Shown: positions 17,651-26,243, counted from the stretch's first letter. The stretch: 64,000 nucleotides of DNA from Rhodomicrobium sp. (GCA_021604665.1 BQJK01000001.1:744001-808000), one strand, 5' to 3'. The notes: a model not told the origin generated them from the letters alone. Translations and numbers: made by a program.

Positions 17651-17698
17651 TGAGTAAAAGTACACTGAGGCGCGCCAGCGCCGAGGGACTTTTACTCA
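17651..17698. terminator. Two-part hairpin overlapping the sulP stop codon
   Basis: TGAGTAAAAGT (17651-17661) pairs with ACTTTTACTCA (17688-17698), and inside it GGCGC pairs with GCGCC. The outer right arm contains the sulP stop codon (17696-17698, minus strand), so the last codons of sulP form part of the stem. Confidence 0.55.
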
Positions 17699-19312
17699 GT
17701 GCCCGCCATTCCCATATTTAGAAGCATAGTCAACACCAAGACCATAAACCGGGTCATCGGAATCTTTATCAACAATCAGCATACCGCTACGCTCAAGTAG
17801 CATCTGACAGTCGCGGCTGAGATGGCGTAATACCAGCCGTTTGCCATAACCATCATAACGCGCTGCCAGCGCTTCGATCGCCTCCAGTGCAGAGTGATCC
17901 CAAACACGGGCATTTTTAAAGTCGATGATCACCTGATCAGGATCATTTTGCGTATCAAAAGCATCCTGGAATTCAGCGGATGAAGAGAAGAACAGCTGAC
18001 CAGTAACGTGATAAACCTTGGCCCCGGTGCCTTCCTGAATACAATCTCTCACCTGAATATGCTTGGCGCTTTCCCAGGCGAACACCAATGCAGAAACAAT
18101 CACACCAACCACAACTGCGATGGCAAGGTCAGTCACCACAGTGACCAGAGACACAAGAATAAGCACAAACGCATCGGTCCATGGAATTTTCGGCAACATC
18201 TGGAAGGTATCCCAGGCAAAGGTACCAATCACCACCATGAACATAACTCCAACCAGCGCAGCGAGCGGGATCTGTTCAATAAGGCCAGAGGCAAACAGAA
18301 TGAAGGAAAGCAGAAACAAAGCCGCCGCCAAACCAGAAAGCCGCGTACGGCCACCGGAGCTAACATTGATCATGGTTTGACCAATCATCGCACAGCCACC
18401 CATGCTAGAGAAAAAGCCACTAACCACATTGGCAGCGCCCTGCGCCACACATTCTTTAGAGGCCCCGCCCCGGGTCTCCAGCTTGTCATTCACCAGGTTA
18501 AGAGTAAGCAGGCTTTCAATCAGCCCGATAGCAGCAAGGATGAGCGAATAAGGAATGATAATTTTCAACGTTTCGAAGTTTAATGGCACAGAAGGGAGAT
18601 GAAAACTTGGTAACCCAGCGCCAATTTCAGCCAAATCACCAACGGTGCGCGTATCAAGCTGGAAGAAGATAACAAGCAGGCTAACCGCCAAAATCGCAAC
18701 CAAGGGCGCAGGCACAGCAGAAGTGAATTTAGGCACCAGGTAGATTAGCAGCATAGTTAGTAAAACTAGACCAAGCATAACCATAAGCGGCACACCAGTG
18801 AGCCATTGCTGCACGCCATCAGGCCCCTCAACTTTAAACTGAGAGAGCTGCGCCAAGAAAATTACAATCGCCAAGCCATTCACAAAGCCAAGCATAACCG
18901 GCCTTGGCACCATGCGAATAAATTTACCCAGATGAAAGACCCCGGCAAGCAGCTGCAAGATCCCCATCAACACGACGGTAGCAAACAGATATTCAACACC
19001 ATGCTGGACAACAAGTGAGACCATAACAACAGCCAGAGCCCCGGTTGCCCCTGAGATCATCCCCGGCCGGCCACCAGAAAGCGCCGTGATCAACCCAACA
19101 ATGAAAGCCGCATAAAGCCCGACCAGCGGGTGAACATGCGCCACGAAGGCAAACGCAACAGCTTCAGGCACAAGCGCCAGCGCCACGGTTAACCCACAAA
19201 GCACCTCGGTCTTGACCCGGGTGGGGGTTAAAGGCTCTTCACCCATGTAAGCCGCAAAACGGTCTTTCAGGTTTGTTGTCTCACCAACAGACATAATTTT
19301 ATCCTTGTTCAT
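17696..19312 (-). CDS. SulP-family anion transporter with STAS domain
   Basis: Inner-membrane transporter of the SulP (SLC26-like) family, which moves sulfate, bicarbonate or related anions. The 538-residue protein starts with the family pattern 'EVLCGLTVALALVPEAVAFAFVAHVHPLVGLYAAF', 'ALSGGRPGMISGATGALAVVM' and about ten further hydrophobic segments up to residue ~420. A C-terminal STAS domain follows ('VYHVTGQLFFSSSAEFQDAF', 'VIIDFKNARVWDHSALEAIEAL'). The short loop style resembles bicarbonate-type SulP proteins, but the substrate is not decided by sequence. The upstream region is unusually rich in inverted and tandem repeats (19372-19424 and 19605-19768). Confidence 0.92.
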   Translation of the reverse strand: MNKDKIMSVGETTNLKDRFAAYMGEEPLTPTRVKTEVLCGLTVALALVPEAVAFAFVAHVHPLVGLYAAFIVGLITALSGGRPGMISGATGALAVVMVSLVVQHGVEYLFATVVLMGILQLLAGVFHLGKFIRMVPRPVMLGFVNGLAIVIFLAQLSQFKVEGPDGVQQWLTGVPLMVMLGLVLLTMLLIYLVPKFTSAVPAPLVAILAVSLLVIFFQLDTRTVGDLAEIGAGLPSFHLPSVPLNFETLKIIIPYSLILAAIGLIESLLTLNLVNDKLETRGGASKECVAQGAANVVSGFFSSMGGCAMIGQTMINVSSGGRTRLSGLAAALFLLSFILFASGLIEQIPLAALVGVMFMVVIGTFAWDTFQMLPKIPWTDAFVLILVSLVTVVTDLAIAVVVGVIVSALVFAWESAKHIQVRDCIQEGTGAKVYHVTGQLFFSSSAEFQDAFDTQNDPDQVIIDFKNARVWDHSALEAIEALAARYDGYGKRLVLRHLSRDCQMLLERSGMLIVDKDSDDPVYGLGVDYASKYGNGGH

Positions 19313-19371
19313 TCAGCTTGTTTAAGCGCCGCGCCGCGTCGATTTGTGATTAGGCAACACGAAAATAGTGA

Positions 19372-19424
19372 TGGCATCACATGTCCTGGATGCCAGTGTT
19401 TCATGTGAGAGCAATTAACTCTCA
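19372..19424. promoter_or_regulatory. Cluster of inverted repeats in the sulP upstream region
   Basis: Three short inverted repeats overlap here, 60-112 bp before the sulP start: TGGCATC/GATGCCA (19372-19378 and 19389-19395), TCACATG/CATGTGA (19377-19383 and 19402-19408) and TGAGAG/CTCTCA (19406-19411 and 19419-19424). They are mutually exclusive foldings and could be operators or a switching leader. Confidence 0.35.
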
Positions 19425-19604
19425 AACGCCTCATAAAGCCTCTATCCTGAAATTGCTCTTTAAATGAAGACCAAAATCATCACAGGCAATTCGAGGCAAA
19501 AGCCATGTAAAACTCATTATTTTTGAAAAGAGGTTATGCGGCTCGTTGATCACATGATTACAAGCACACAACCCTATCAGATACTTAAGAAAAAGGGGCC
19601 CCGT

Positions 19605-19768
19605 CTCTTTGACGCAGTCAAAGTGACCATTCAACTCTGCTCTTTGGCGCAGTCAAAGTGACCATTTAACTCTACTCTTTGGCGCAGTCAGAGAGACCAT
19701 ACAACTTTCCTCTTTGACTAAGTCAAAGTGACAAATTGAGTTTCCTCAAAGGCGCCGTCAAAGGCACA
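19605..19768. repeat. Tandem array of 35-bp units, each with a TTTGAC-GTCAAA palindrome
   Basis: Four full units (19605-19639, 19640-19674, 19675-19709, 19710-19744) and a partial fifth from 19745 are tandem copies of a 35-bp sequence. Each begins CTCTTTG and contains a palindromic core of the form TTTGAC-NNN-GTCAAA, best kept in units 1 and 4 and partly changed in units 2, 3 and 5. The spacer between cores (GTGACCATTCAACT in unit 1) also recurs. The array lies between sulP (upstream by ~290 bp) and the end of the gene at 19856. It looks like a set of binding sites at regular spacing; it is not a CRISPR array, because the units are contiguous without unique spacers. Confidence 0.8.
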
Positions 19769-19855
19769 GCGATAGGTGGTTTTAAAGTCCAATCACTTCC
19801 ACTGCCAATTAAACTAATGACCCACAGTATAAAATGGCTGGATCACAAGCAGACT

Positions 19856-20482
19856 TTAATTGGCAGATGGCACAGAAGAAGGCTCCACCCCCCGCTCATT
19901 ACCAGTTTCAGATACTGTCTTATCCGCCGGTGCAATTGGCGCTAAAGCCCGCCCGGCACTGGAATCAGCCTCAACAGCCTTTACTTGAAAAGCGCAGGTT
20001 AAATCACCCGCATTCGGGCATGGTTCATAAACCACCATCTCACTCTCCACTCCATTTTCCCACGTTACCTGCACAGCGATTGTCTTCACTGTACCCAAAG
20101 GATACTCAATCAAAGTGGAGCCAAGCCCAGCATCAGAGGGCAGCGCAAATGGGCTAAGAGGGTTACAAGGCACCAGTTCAAATTTCTGATCAAGCGCCTG
20201 CGAATTGACAGAATATCGTATTTCCTTCAACCGGCAATGCAGAGTTTGCAAAGCTGTGAAATAGATCAGCTGACGTTTGTCATAATTCCGAAACTGTACC
20301 CAACCCTGCTCTTTATTCACTTTAAGCATTGTTTTATATAGCGAGAATGGCGGCACCCGGCTTTTATCAACCGCCAACCCAGCAGTAGAAAAGCCAGACA
20401 ACAGACTAATCAAAATCAGCGCTGAAAATGTCAGCTTAATCAGGCAAGCTAAATTTACCCTGGTTCGCACATAAGCTCTCAT
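19856..20482 (-). CDS. Exported protein of unknown function, next to a cytochrome c
   Basis: I do not recognise the family. The frame opens at 20515, but the ATG at 20482 follows a GAGAGGG site and starts directly with a signal peptide (hydrophobic LIKLTFSALILISLL core). The mature domain of about 110 residues reads 'WVQFRNYDKRQLIYFTALQTLHCRLKEIRYSVN', then 'LVPCNPLSPFALP', 'YPLGTVKTIAVQVTWENG' and 'VVYEPCPNAGDLTCAFQ', with four cysteines that could form disulfides. A low-complexity tail of about 35 residues follows. The strand pattern suggests a small periplasmic beta protein. It follows a cytochrome c gene by 124 bp in the same direction, which hints at a shared process. Confidence 0.72.
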   Translation of the reverse strand: MRAYVRTRVNLACLIKLTFSALILISLLSGFSTAGLAVDKSRVPPFSLYKTMLKVNKEQGWVQFRNYDKRQLIYFTALQTLHCRLKEIRYSVNSQALDQKFELVPCNPLSPFALPSDAGLGSTLIEYPLGTVKTIAVQVTWENGVESEMVVYEPCPNAGDLTCAFQVKAVEADSSAGRALAPIAPADKTVSETGNERGVEPSSVPSAN

Positions 20483-20606
20483 CTCAAACGCCCTCTCTAT
20501 CAGCCGGTCATACAAAAAAGAACAGGGCCAAAAGCTCTGTTACTTTGATAACCTATTAAAGAGTAGATAGACCATCTGACAAGCTATAGTCAAAAACCAA
20601 AATGCC

Positions 20607-21056
20607 TTATTCAAGAATAGGTTTCTTGGTCTCCGGCGTCATAGATTGATACCAAATCGCGACATCCTCTATATCTACATCAGAAAGCGGGCCCGCAACT
20701 GCATTCATAACAGCTTGCACCCGCCGGCCAGAGCGAAACTGAGATAGGTTGAATTTTACAAAATCTTCAACTGTGCCTGGCCAATTTCTCGCCTCGGCCG
20801 CCCGCGCCATACCAAGGCGCCCATGGCAACGGGTGCAAAGCTGTGCCTTGCCGCGCCCGCGTCTTAAGGCAGTAAGCACAGGGGGAGCGCCCGCCTCTTT
20901 CGCACCATCCTTTTCAGCGGCATCATCCGTCTCAGCAGCGATCACCATAGCAGAATAAAGCCCGCCGCGATCAATCCCAGCACCAGTTAAAAACACAATG
21001 AGAGCACAAAGGCCGCCCCCCAACACTAATTTCAGGCGGCGTTGATCTAATCGCAT
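20607..21056 (-). CDS. Monohaem c-type cytochrome
   Basis: Periplasmic or membrane-anchored electron carrier. An ATG at 21056 with a GGGAGA site gives ~149 residues (the frame is open from 21128). An N-terminal hydrophobic segment (LVLGGGLCALIVFLTGAG) is a signal or anchor. An acidic linker (AAETDDAAEKDGAKEAG) leads to a haem motif CTRCH and a class I cytochrome tail 'FRSGRRVQAVMNAVAGPLSDVDIEDVAIWYQSM', with the Met of 'VMNAVAGPLS' as the likely sixth ligand, as in c4/c553-type proteins. Its partner enzyme is not apparent; the next gene downstream is an unknown exported protein. Confidence 0.88.
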   Translation of the reverse strand: MRLDQRRLKLVLGGGLCALIVFLTGAGIDRGGLYSAMVIAAETDDAAEKDGAKEAGAPPVLTALRRGRGKAQLCTRCHGRLGMARAAEARNWPGTVEDFVKFNLSQFRSGRRVQAVMNAVAGPLSDVDIEDVAIWYQSMTPETKKPILE

Positions 21057-21128
21057 AAGCTGTCTCCCTTCGTTTGTTCTCATAAGTTTCACAGAAAACA
21101 GGCGTCTAAACCAGCCATTTCGGAGCAT

Positions 21129-21499
21129 TTAAAGGGGGGAAGGGGCAAATCATCTAATAAATTAGTGTGAATTTGCACACTGGCAGAAAGCAAAATGAGA
21201 GAAAAAATAACGACCAAAGTCTGCGACAAAACTGCACGAATAATTGTCTTTAACGCGCCACATTTAAAGTTAATCTAGAGCCTGTCTGCAACAGAGAAAA
21301 GCGGGCAACAAATGGGGCGGCAAACATAAATAACAGCCTCCCCAAATATCTAATGAAACCCAAAGAGGCACCTGCCTATCTATAAACAGCTGCCTCTTGA
21401 TTTAAAGTCAGATATTTAAATCGAAACCATTCAGACCGGATCAAATCCAAGGTTAAGTCTTTAAGTCATATTCATTCATAAAATAATTGGAGTTTTTAT
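21129..21499. other. Intergenic region between divergent cytochrome c and RlpA-like genes
   Basis: About 370 bp of AT-rich sequence with no supported open reading frame. It should hold both divergent promoters. I see no strong inverted repeat. Confidence 0.5.
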
Positions 21500-21862
21500 A
21501 TGTCACTGCAACAGACAGGGTTCCTGTGCGCGGCGGCCCTATCACTCGCCGTCATGTCTACATCACCAGCTTATGCTTATAAGCAATGCGGCCATGCCTC
21601 ATGGTATGCAGGCCCGGGTGCCAAAACTGCAAATGGAGAGCGCCTAAATCATGGTGCCAACACAGCAGCACACAAATCACTCCCATTCGGTTCAAAAGTG
21701 CGGGTAACAAACAGGCGCAATGGGCGCTCTATCATTGTCCGTATCAACGATCGCGGGCCCTTCATTAAAGGCCGCATAATCGATTTGACAAAAGGCGGGG
21801 CAAAACGTCTTGGCTTCATCAATTCAGGTGTAACGAACGTTTGCATTACACGCATAAAATAA
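21500..21862 (+). CDS. Small secreted double-psi beta-barrel (RlpA-like) protein
   Basis: A 120-residue exported protein consisting of a signal peptide (cleavage near AYA-YK) and little more than one double-psi beta-barrel domain: '[20 protein letters not shown]', '[33 protein letters not shown]', '[14 protein letters not shown]'. The order and motifs match RlpA, but there is no lipobox and no extra domain, so it is probably soluble in the periplasm or secreted. Two cysteines (CGHAS and VCITR) bracket the domain and may pair. Lytic activity is plausible by family but not shown. TTGGAG upstream is the ribosome site. Confidence 0.88.
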   Translation: MSLQQTGFLCAAALSLAVMSTSPAYAYKQCGHASWYAGPGAKTANGERLNHGANTAAHKSLPFGSKVRVTNRRNGRSIIVRINDRGPFIKGRIIDLTKGGAKRLGFINSGVTNVCITRIK

Positions 21863-21902
21863 ACTCGGTATTAGACCGTCTATATTAATACATCACATCC
21901 TA

Positions 21903-21948
21903 TCGCGAGGGGAGCTTTCCTATATTTTGGGGCAACCTCCCCTTGCGA
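21903..21948. terminator. Stable hairpin between convergent genes
   Basis: TCGCGAGGGGAG (21903-21914) pairs with CTCCCCTTGCGA (21937-21948), a 12-bp stem with one G-T position. It separates the convergent RlpA-like gene and the gene at 21979. No T run, so it is a likely but imperfect bidirectional terminator. Confidence 0.55.
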
Positions 21949-21978
21949 AAGAGCCTCCCAAATAGCTGCAATAGCACC

Positions 21979-22236
21979 CTAATTGGTGACTGAGCGCGCA
22001 TTCGCTGACTTCCTGTCACCCTGCCATAGGCAATTCAACTGATCTGACATCAAGCAAAGCTCAGCTTCATCCGCCATTGTCAGATCAATCCCGGCATCAC
22101 GAGCCACAGCAGTCTGATTTTTGATTAAAACTGTTTCATGGCGCTTTTCGCCATCCATCAACGCATAAGCGCTCACAGTCATTGTTGCCATAGTCATAAA
22201 AAGACCGCCTAACATAAGTTTGCCAATCCAGCTCAT
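21979..22236 (-). CDS. Small exported protein of unknown function (85 residues)
   Basis: Not a family I recognise. A strong AAGGAGAT ribosome site precedes the ATG. The product has a signal peptide (hydrophobic KLMLGGLFMTMATMTVSAYA, cleavage near AYA) and a short mature part of about 60 residues with two cysteines (LCLMSDQLNCLWQG) spaced to form a small disulfide loop. The mature segment is helix-rich and acidic in the middle (DLTMADEAEL). It is convergent with the RlpA-like gene. The good ribosome site and intact signal sequence make it a real gene. Confidence 0.65.
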   Translation of the reverse strand: MSWIGKLMLGGLFMTMATMTVSAYALMDGEKRHETVLIKNQTAVARDAGIDLTMADEAELCLMSDQLNCLWQGDRKSANARSVTN

Positions 22237-22496
22237 CGTAAATCTCCTTCATCTCATCAATTCTATCAGAACTCAAAAATCACTTATTGCAGCACTTATC
22301 TTATTGTTCAGGCTCTATCCGTTGCGGAGCCACCTCTGTTAGACGTGCTAATAACTCTTTTGGTTCAAAAAGAATGACCTGATTGCCCGTAAGAGCACGA
22401 TACTTACGTTAATGCTTTTATATAAATCTGCGTTTATACTGCCATTGAATGTCATTCACTGAATGCAAGTGAGCTTTATGGGATTTACGCTGTATT

Positions 22497-23057
22497 ATGG
22501 CCGTTCAGATCAGATTTAAGGACATAAGCAACCGCCAGTTTGAGGCAGAGATTACAACCTTCCCTGCCGCCGTCTCTTTGCCCAAAAACAAAGCTAACGG
22601 CATCTCCAGATTGTTTCTGGGGCTGTTTTTAACGGTATTCGCCTATTTGTTCTATAAAGCCGGGATGAGAGAAAGCGGTCTTACCAACCCTATGAGTTTG
22701 ATTGGCCTGGGTGTCGCGGCCATTGGCGGCCTCAATATCGCTCGCTGGGTGGGAGGCTTCAAAAGCCCCGCAACCATGCTGTTTCATGAAGATTATGTTG
22801 ATGTTAGTGAAGAGCTGCTATTTAGGGAAATAAGCTGGCGCGCCCCATATGAGGAGTTCTCAGGGGTTAGAATGCGCCCGCAAAAGGTCAAATCAAAACG
22901 GGCCGTTCATACAGACCCCTATCAGATCATAGAGCTGGTCCACCCAGACAAGAGCAAGACCCTGCCACTTTACGCCGCCCGCAGCAAAACCCCACCCCAT
23001 AAACAATTGGAGCATTACTCAGAAATTTTAGGGGTTCCAGTTTTAGATTATAATTAA
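22497..23057 (+). CDS. Membrane protein of unknown function
   Basis: A 186-residue protein. A short soluble N-terminus (1-38) is followed by two transmembrane helices (about 39-56 and 66-82). The cytoplasmic C-terminal domain of ~100 residues has a beta-rich pattern reminiscent of PH-like bacterial membrane proteins ('MLFHEDYVDVSEELLFREISWRAPYEEFSGVRMR', 'YQIIELVHPDKSKTLPLYAAR'). I cannot name the family or function. Its stop codon abuts the stop codon of the convergent yqeY gene with no intervening base. Confidence 0.72.
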   Translation: MAVQIRFKDISNRQFEAEITTFPAAVSLPKNKANGISRLFLGLFLTVFAYLFYKAGMRESGLTNPMSLIGLGVAAIGGLNIARWVGGFKSPATMLFHEDYVDVSEELLFREISWRAPYEEFSGVRMRPQKVKSKRAVHTDPYQIIELVHPDKSKTLPLYAARSKTPPHKQLEHYSEILGVPVLDYN

Positions 23058-23507
23058 TCAGGAAAGCAGATCTTTCACGACCAGATTGGCTTTACGAAAA
23101 TCCATTTCACCAGTGTAGCGCTCTTTAAGAGCGGCCATAGTGCGCCCCATATCTTTCAGACTCTCTGCACCAATCTCAGCCACAACAGCCTTAACGGCGG
23201 CATTTACCGCCTCATCATCCATCTGCGCGGGCAGATAATCCTGTATGATGACAATCTCTTCCCGTTCCTGGTTGGCCAGTTCAGGCCGGCCAGCATCTTC
23301 ATATGTCACGGCTGATTCCTGGCGCTGTTTAACCATTTTAGCCAGAATTTCGAGAATATCGGTATCACTTACCGCATCCCGCCCCGCAGAACGCGCCGCA
23401 ATATCACGGTCTTTAATCGCAGCAGTGATCAATCGCAGTGTTCCTACACGGCGCTTATCCTGCGCTTTTATCGCCTGTTTCAGGCTATCATTTATTCTCT
23501 CGCGCAT
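23058..23507 (-). CDS. GatB/YqeY domain protein
   Basis: A 149-residue cytoplasmic protein of the YqeY family, related to the C-terminal tRNA-binding domain of GatB. Key stretches are 'MRERINDSLKQAIKAQDKRRVGTLRLITAAIKDRDIA', 'DILEILAKMVKQRQESAVTYEDAGRPELANQEREEIVIIQDYLP' and 'GRTMAALKERYTGEMDFRKANLVVKDLL'. The family is helical and its role is not firmly established; amidotransferase-like activity is inferred by relatedness. Divergent yqeY and carA is a recurrent arrangement in alphaproteobacteria. Confidence 0.93.
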   Translation of the reverse strand: MRERINDSLKQAIKAQDKRRVGTLRLITAAIKDRDIAARSAGRDAVSDTDILEILAKMVKQRQESAVTYEDAGRPELANQEREEIVIIQDYLPAQMDDEAVNAAVKAVVAEIGAESLKDMGRTMAALKERYTGEMDFRKANLVVKDLLS

Positions 23508-23954
23508 TTTAGAACCTCGGAATCAAGAATGTTAGGAGAGCGTAATGTATTACACCCTGCATTTGCAAATGGTTTTGAACTACTAAGCTGTTGTTATTAC
23601 TGTCTATTTAATTATTTTTTTATTTGACTAAGGCAAATCATTCACTTAAGTGTCTGGCTGTTTGCCAAATGGTTGTTGCCTGTGCTAGGCATAACAAACG
23701 CTAGTTCAACGCGAATAGTAATGCGCGTCAACTGGCTAATAGTCGGTCGAGAGATGCCAAAAGAACCTCCTGCAATTTTAAACATCATCCAGAACAGCCC
23801 TATAATCACGGCAATTGCCAGCTTTGCAGCTGCACGCGTCTTCAGGCTATTCAGCCTGAGTGGTGAATTAAATAGCGTCTTTTTACGACCAAAACTCCAT
23901 ATTAAAACCTCCCAGAACATTTAAGATTAAAGATAAAGAGATAAGGCCGCCATT
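23508..23954. other. Intergenic region between divergent yqeY and carA
   Basis: About 450 bp holding both promoters. Open frames exist on both strands (92 codons on minus, 23642-23920; 83 on plus), the minus one with one possible membrane helix. They overlap each other in antisense, and the minus one's start lies ahead of a GGGAGG site that fits neither frame. I do not call either a gene. Confidence 0.45.
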
Positions 23955-25181
23955 ATGTCTGAGCCCAGCGCTACATCTAATATGACCAAAGAGATTTCAC
24001 CCTGGCAGGTAGAAACGCCAACAGCGCTTATCGTGCTGGCAGACGGCACCATCATAAAAGGTAAAGGCGCGGGCAAAACTGGTGTCGCGGCTGGTGAAAT
24101 ATGCTTCAACACAGCCATGACCGGTTATCAGGAAATTCTGACAGACCCTTCATATTCCGGGCAAATCATCACCTTTACCTTTCCTCATATCGGCAATGTC
24201 GGCAGCAATGATGAAGACCTTGAAACCAGCAACCTTAATGCGACATCAGCTGTTAAAGGTTGCATCCTGAGGGCCGAAATCTCTACCCCCTCTAACTACC
24301 GCTCGAATACTCATTTCAATGACTGGCTCAAAGCCAATAATATTATTGCCATCACAGGCATTGATACCAGAGCCCTAACCGCACTTATTCGCGAAAAAGG
24401 CATGCAAAACGGTGTCATCGCCCATGATGAAAATGGCAAATTCGATATTGAAGACCTGAAAAAACAAGCAGCCGCCTTCGCTGGTATTGAAGGCCAGGAC
24501 CTGGCAAAGGACGTCTCCATAGACAAATCCTATGACTGGGACGAGACAAAATGGGTCTGGGATAAAGGCTTTGAAAAAGCAAAAGACACTGACTTACATG
24601 TGGTCGCGCTCGATTGCGGCACAAAACGTAATATTTTCAGATGCCTGGCATCTGAAGGTTGCAAAGTCACCGTGCTCCCCGCTAACAGCAGCGCTGAAGA
24701 TATTTTAGCCGAGAACCCAGATGGCATCTTCCTCTCCAATGGCCCGGGCGACCCGGCAGCAACAGGCGAATATGTCGTACCTGAAATTAAAAAACTTGTA
24801 GAGAGCGGCAAACCCCTGTTTGGCATTTGCCTTGGCCACCAAATTCTTGCCCGTGCTCTCGGCGCTACTACCATGAAAATGCCGCAAGGCCATCATGGTG
24901 CCAATCACCCGGTGAAAGACCATACAACAGGTAAAGTTGAGATCACATCAATGAACCATGGCTTCACCGTAGACCGGGAAACCTTGCCAGATACTTTGGA
25001 AGAAACCCATGTCTCCCTGTTTGATGGCACCAATTGCGGCATCCGGTTAAAAGGCAAACCGGTTTTTTCTGTTCAATACCATCCTGAAGCCAGCCCCGGC
25101 CCACAAGACAGCCACTACCTGTTCCGTCGCTTCATCAATTTCATGCGCGCTGAAAAAGGCCTCACCCCCATAAAGGAATAA
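23955..25181 (+). CDS. carA: Carbamoyl-phosphate synthase small (glutaminase) subunit
   Basis: Glutaminase subunit that hydrolyses glutamine and channels ammonia to CarB to make carbamoyl phosphate for arginine and pyrimidines. The 408-residue protein has the CarA N-terminal domain ('GEICFNTAMTGYQEILTDPSYSGQIITFTFPHIGNVG', residues ~47-83) and a class I amidotransferase domain with nucleophile Cys292 in 'FGICLGHQ' and the His376/Glu378 pair in 'YHPEASPG'. It is followed 6 bp later by a ChaN-like gene and then carB, an unusual interruption of the carAB pair. Confidence 0.97.
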   Translation: MSEPSATSNMTKEISPWQVETPTALIVLADGTIIKGKGAGKTGVAAGEICFNTAMTGYQEILTDPSYSGQIITFTFPHIGNVGSNDEDLETSNLNATSAVKGCILRAEISTPSNYRSNTHFNDWLKANNIIAITGIDTRALTALIREKGMQNGVIAHDENGKFDIEDLKKQAAAFAGIEGQDLAKDVSIDKSYDWDETKWVWDKGFEKAKDTDLHVVALDCGTKRNIFRCLASEGCKVTVLPANSSAEDILAENPDGIFLSNGPGDPAATGEYVVPEIKKLVESGKPLFGICLGHQILARALGATTMKMPQGHHGANHPVKDHTTGKVEITSMNHGFTVDRETLPDTLEETHVSLFDGTNCGIRLKGKPVFSVQYHPEASPGPQDSHYLFRRFINFMRAEKGLTPIKE

Positions 25182-25187
25182 CCCTCT

Positions 25188-26243
25188 ATGACAAGAATTC
25201 GCCTCTGGCTAATTCCAATGCTGGCATGTTTGTGCCTAAGCATAATAACGACCGAAAAACCAACCGCCGCTGAGCTCTCACCTGAAGACCTGACCACGCC
25301 CTCAAGCTGGAAGGCCGATCAGTTCAAGACAAATGCGCTGGTTGGAAAATTATGGTCACGAGCCGAGGGCAAGTTTGTCACTCCAGGTGAAATGCTGGCT
25401 GATTTAAAGACAGCCAAATTCATTCACCTCGGTGAACTACATGACAACCCAGACCATCACACCCTGCAAGCCAATATTATCACAGCGCTTGCAAAGACAG
25501 CGAAGGCGGCAAATAAACCAGTCCCAGCAATTGTCATCGAGATGATCCGCGTTGACCAGATGCGCCGCCTAAATGCTTACCTTGAAACAGACAACCCAAA
25601 AGCTGAGTTTCTTGGTAACGCACTGGAATGGGAGCAAAATGGATGGCCATCTTGGGAAATTTACCGCCCCCTCGGTGAGGCCATCTTTGCAAATGATATG
25701 GAAATTTATCCCGGCCATGCCAGCCGCATGCAGATCAACCATCTCATTAAAAGCGATCTGGCCATACTGCCGGCCAAAGCCCGCGAAACATTCGGTCTGA
25801 ACACCCCCCTTGGCAAGACGCTTGAAGACAGCCTCTCTGAAGAAATCCGCGTCGCACATTGCGATCGCTTACCAGAAAATGTCATCAAACCCATGACCAT
25901 AGTTCAGCGTTTTAGAGATGCCTGGATGGCTGATGTGTTGATACAGGCTGGCGAAACAGATGATGAAAAACCGCGTCAATCGATCTTAATTGCTGGCAGG
26001 GGCCACACCAGAGACGATCGCGGTGCCCCTTGGTATCTTCGCAATAGAGTGGCAGCGGCAAAGACCAAAACCGTCCACTTCATCGAAACAAATGCAACAG
26101 CTGCAACAATAAGCGATCTGTTAAAAGCAGAGCTGAAAAACCAGGACCTCAAAACAATACCGGCGGATTATATCTGGGTGACCCCATCCATAAAACGTGG
26201 CGACCCTTGTGAAAATATCCCTGATTTTGGCAAGAAAGACTAG
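25188..26243 (+). CDS. ChaN-like (haem-binding uptake, Tiki-superfamily) exported protein
   Basis: A 351-residue exported protein of the ChaN family, whose members bind haem or iron and belong to the EreA/ChaN/Tiki superfamily. An N-terminal signal ends near TAA-EL. The conserved features are 'FIHLGELHDNPDHHTLQ' (GExH-D-N-xxHH, residues ~81-97), 'AIVIEMIRVDQM', 'EWEQNGWPSWEIYRPLGE', and near the C-terminus 'SILIAGRGHTRDDRGAPWYL' with the conserved GxGH. Between these lies the helical middle. The gene starts 6 bp after carA and precedes carB, so it is probably transcribed with both. Why an envelope haem protein sits inside the car operon is unknown. Confidence 0.87.
   Translation: MTRIRLWLIPMLACLCLSIITTEKPTAAELSPEDLTTPSSWKADQFKTNALVGKLWSRAEGKFVTPGEMLADLKTAKFIHLGELHDNPDHHTLQANIITALAKTAKAANKPVPAIVIEMIRVDQMRRLNAYLETDNPKAEFLGNALEWEQNGWPSWEIYRPLGEAIFANDMEIYPGHASRMQINHLIKSDLAILPAKARETFGLNTPLGKTLEDSLSEEIRVAHCDRLPENVIKPMTIVQRFRDAWMADVLIQAGETDDEKPRQSILIAGRGHTRDDRGAPWYLRNRVAAAKTKTVHFIETNATAATISDLLKAELKNQDLKTIPADYIWVTPSIKRGDPCENIPDFGKKD

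Noticed and set aside
19605-19768. CRISPR array
   Set aside because: The 35-bp units are contiguous with no unique spacers, and no cas gene is present; it is a tandem repeat.
23642-23920. 92-codon minus-strand frame between yqeY and carA with a possible membrane helix
   Set aside because: A second, equally long frame runs antisense to it, the GGGAGG site fits neither start and no family is recognised.
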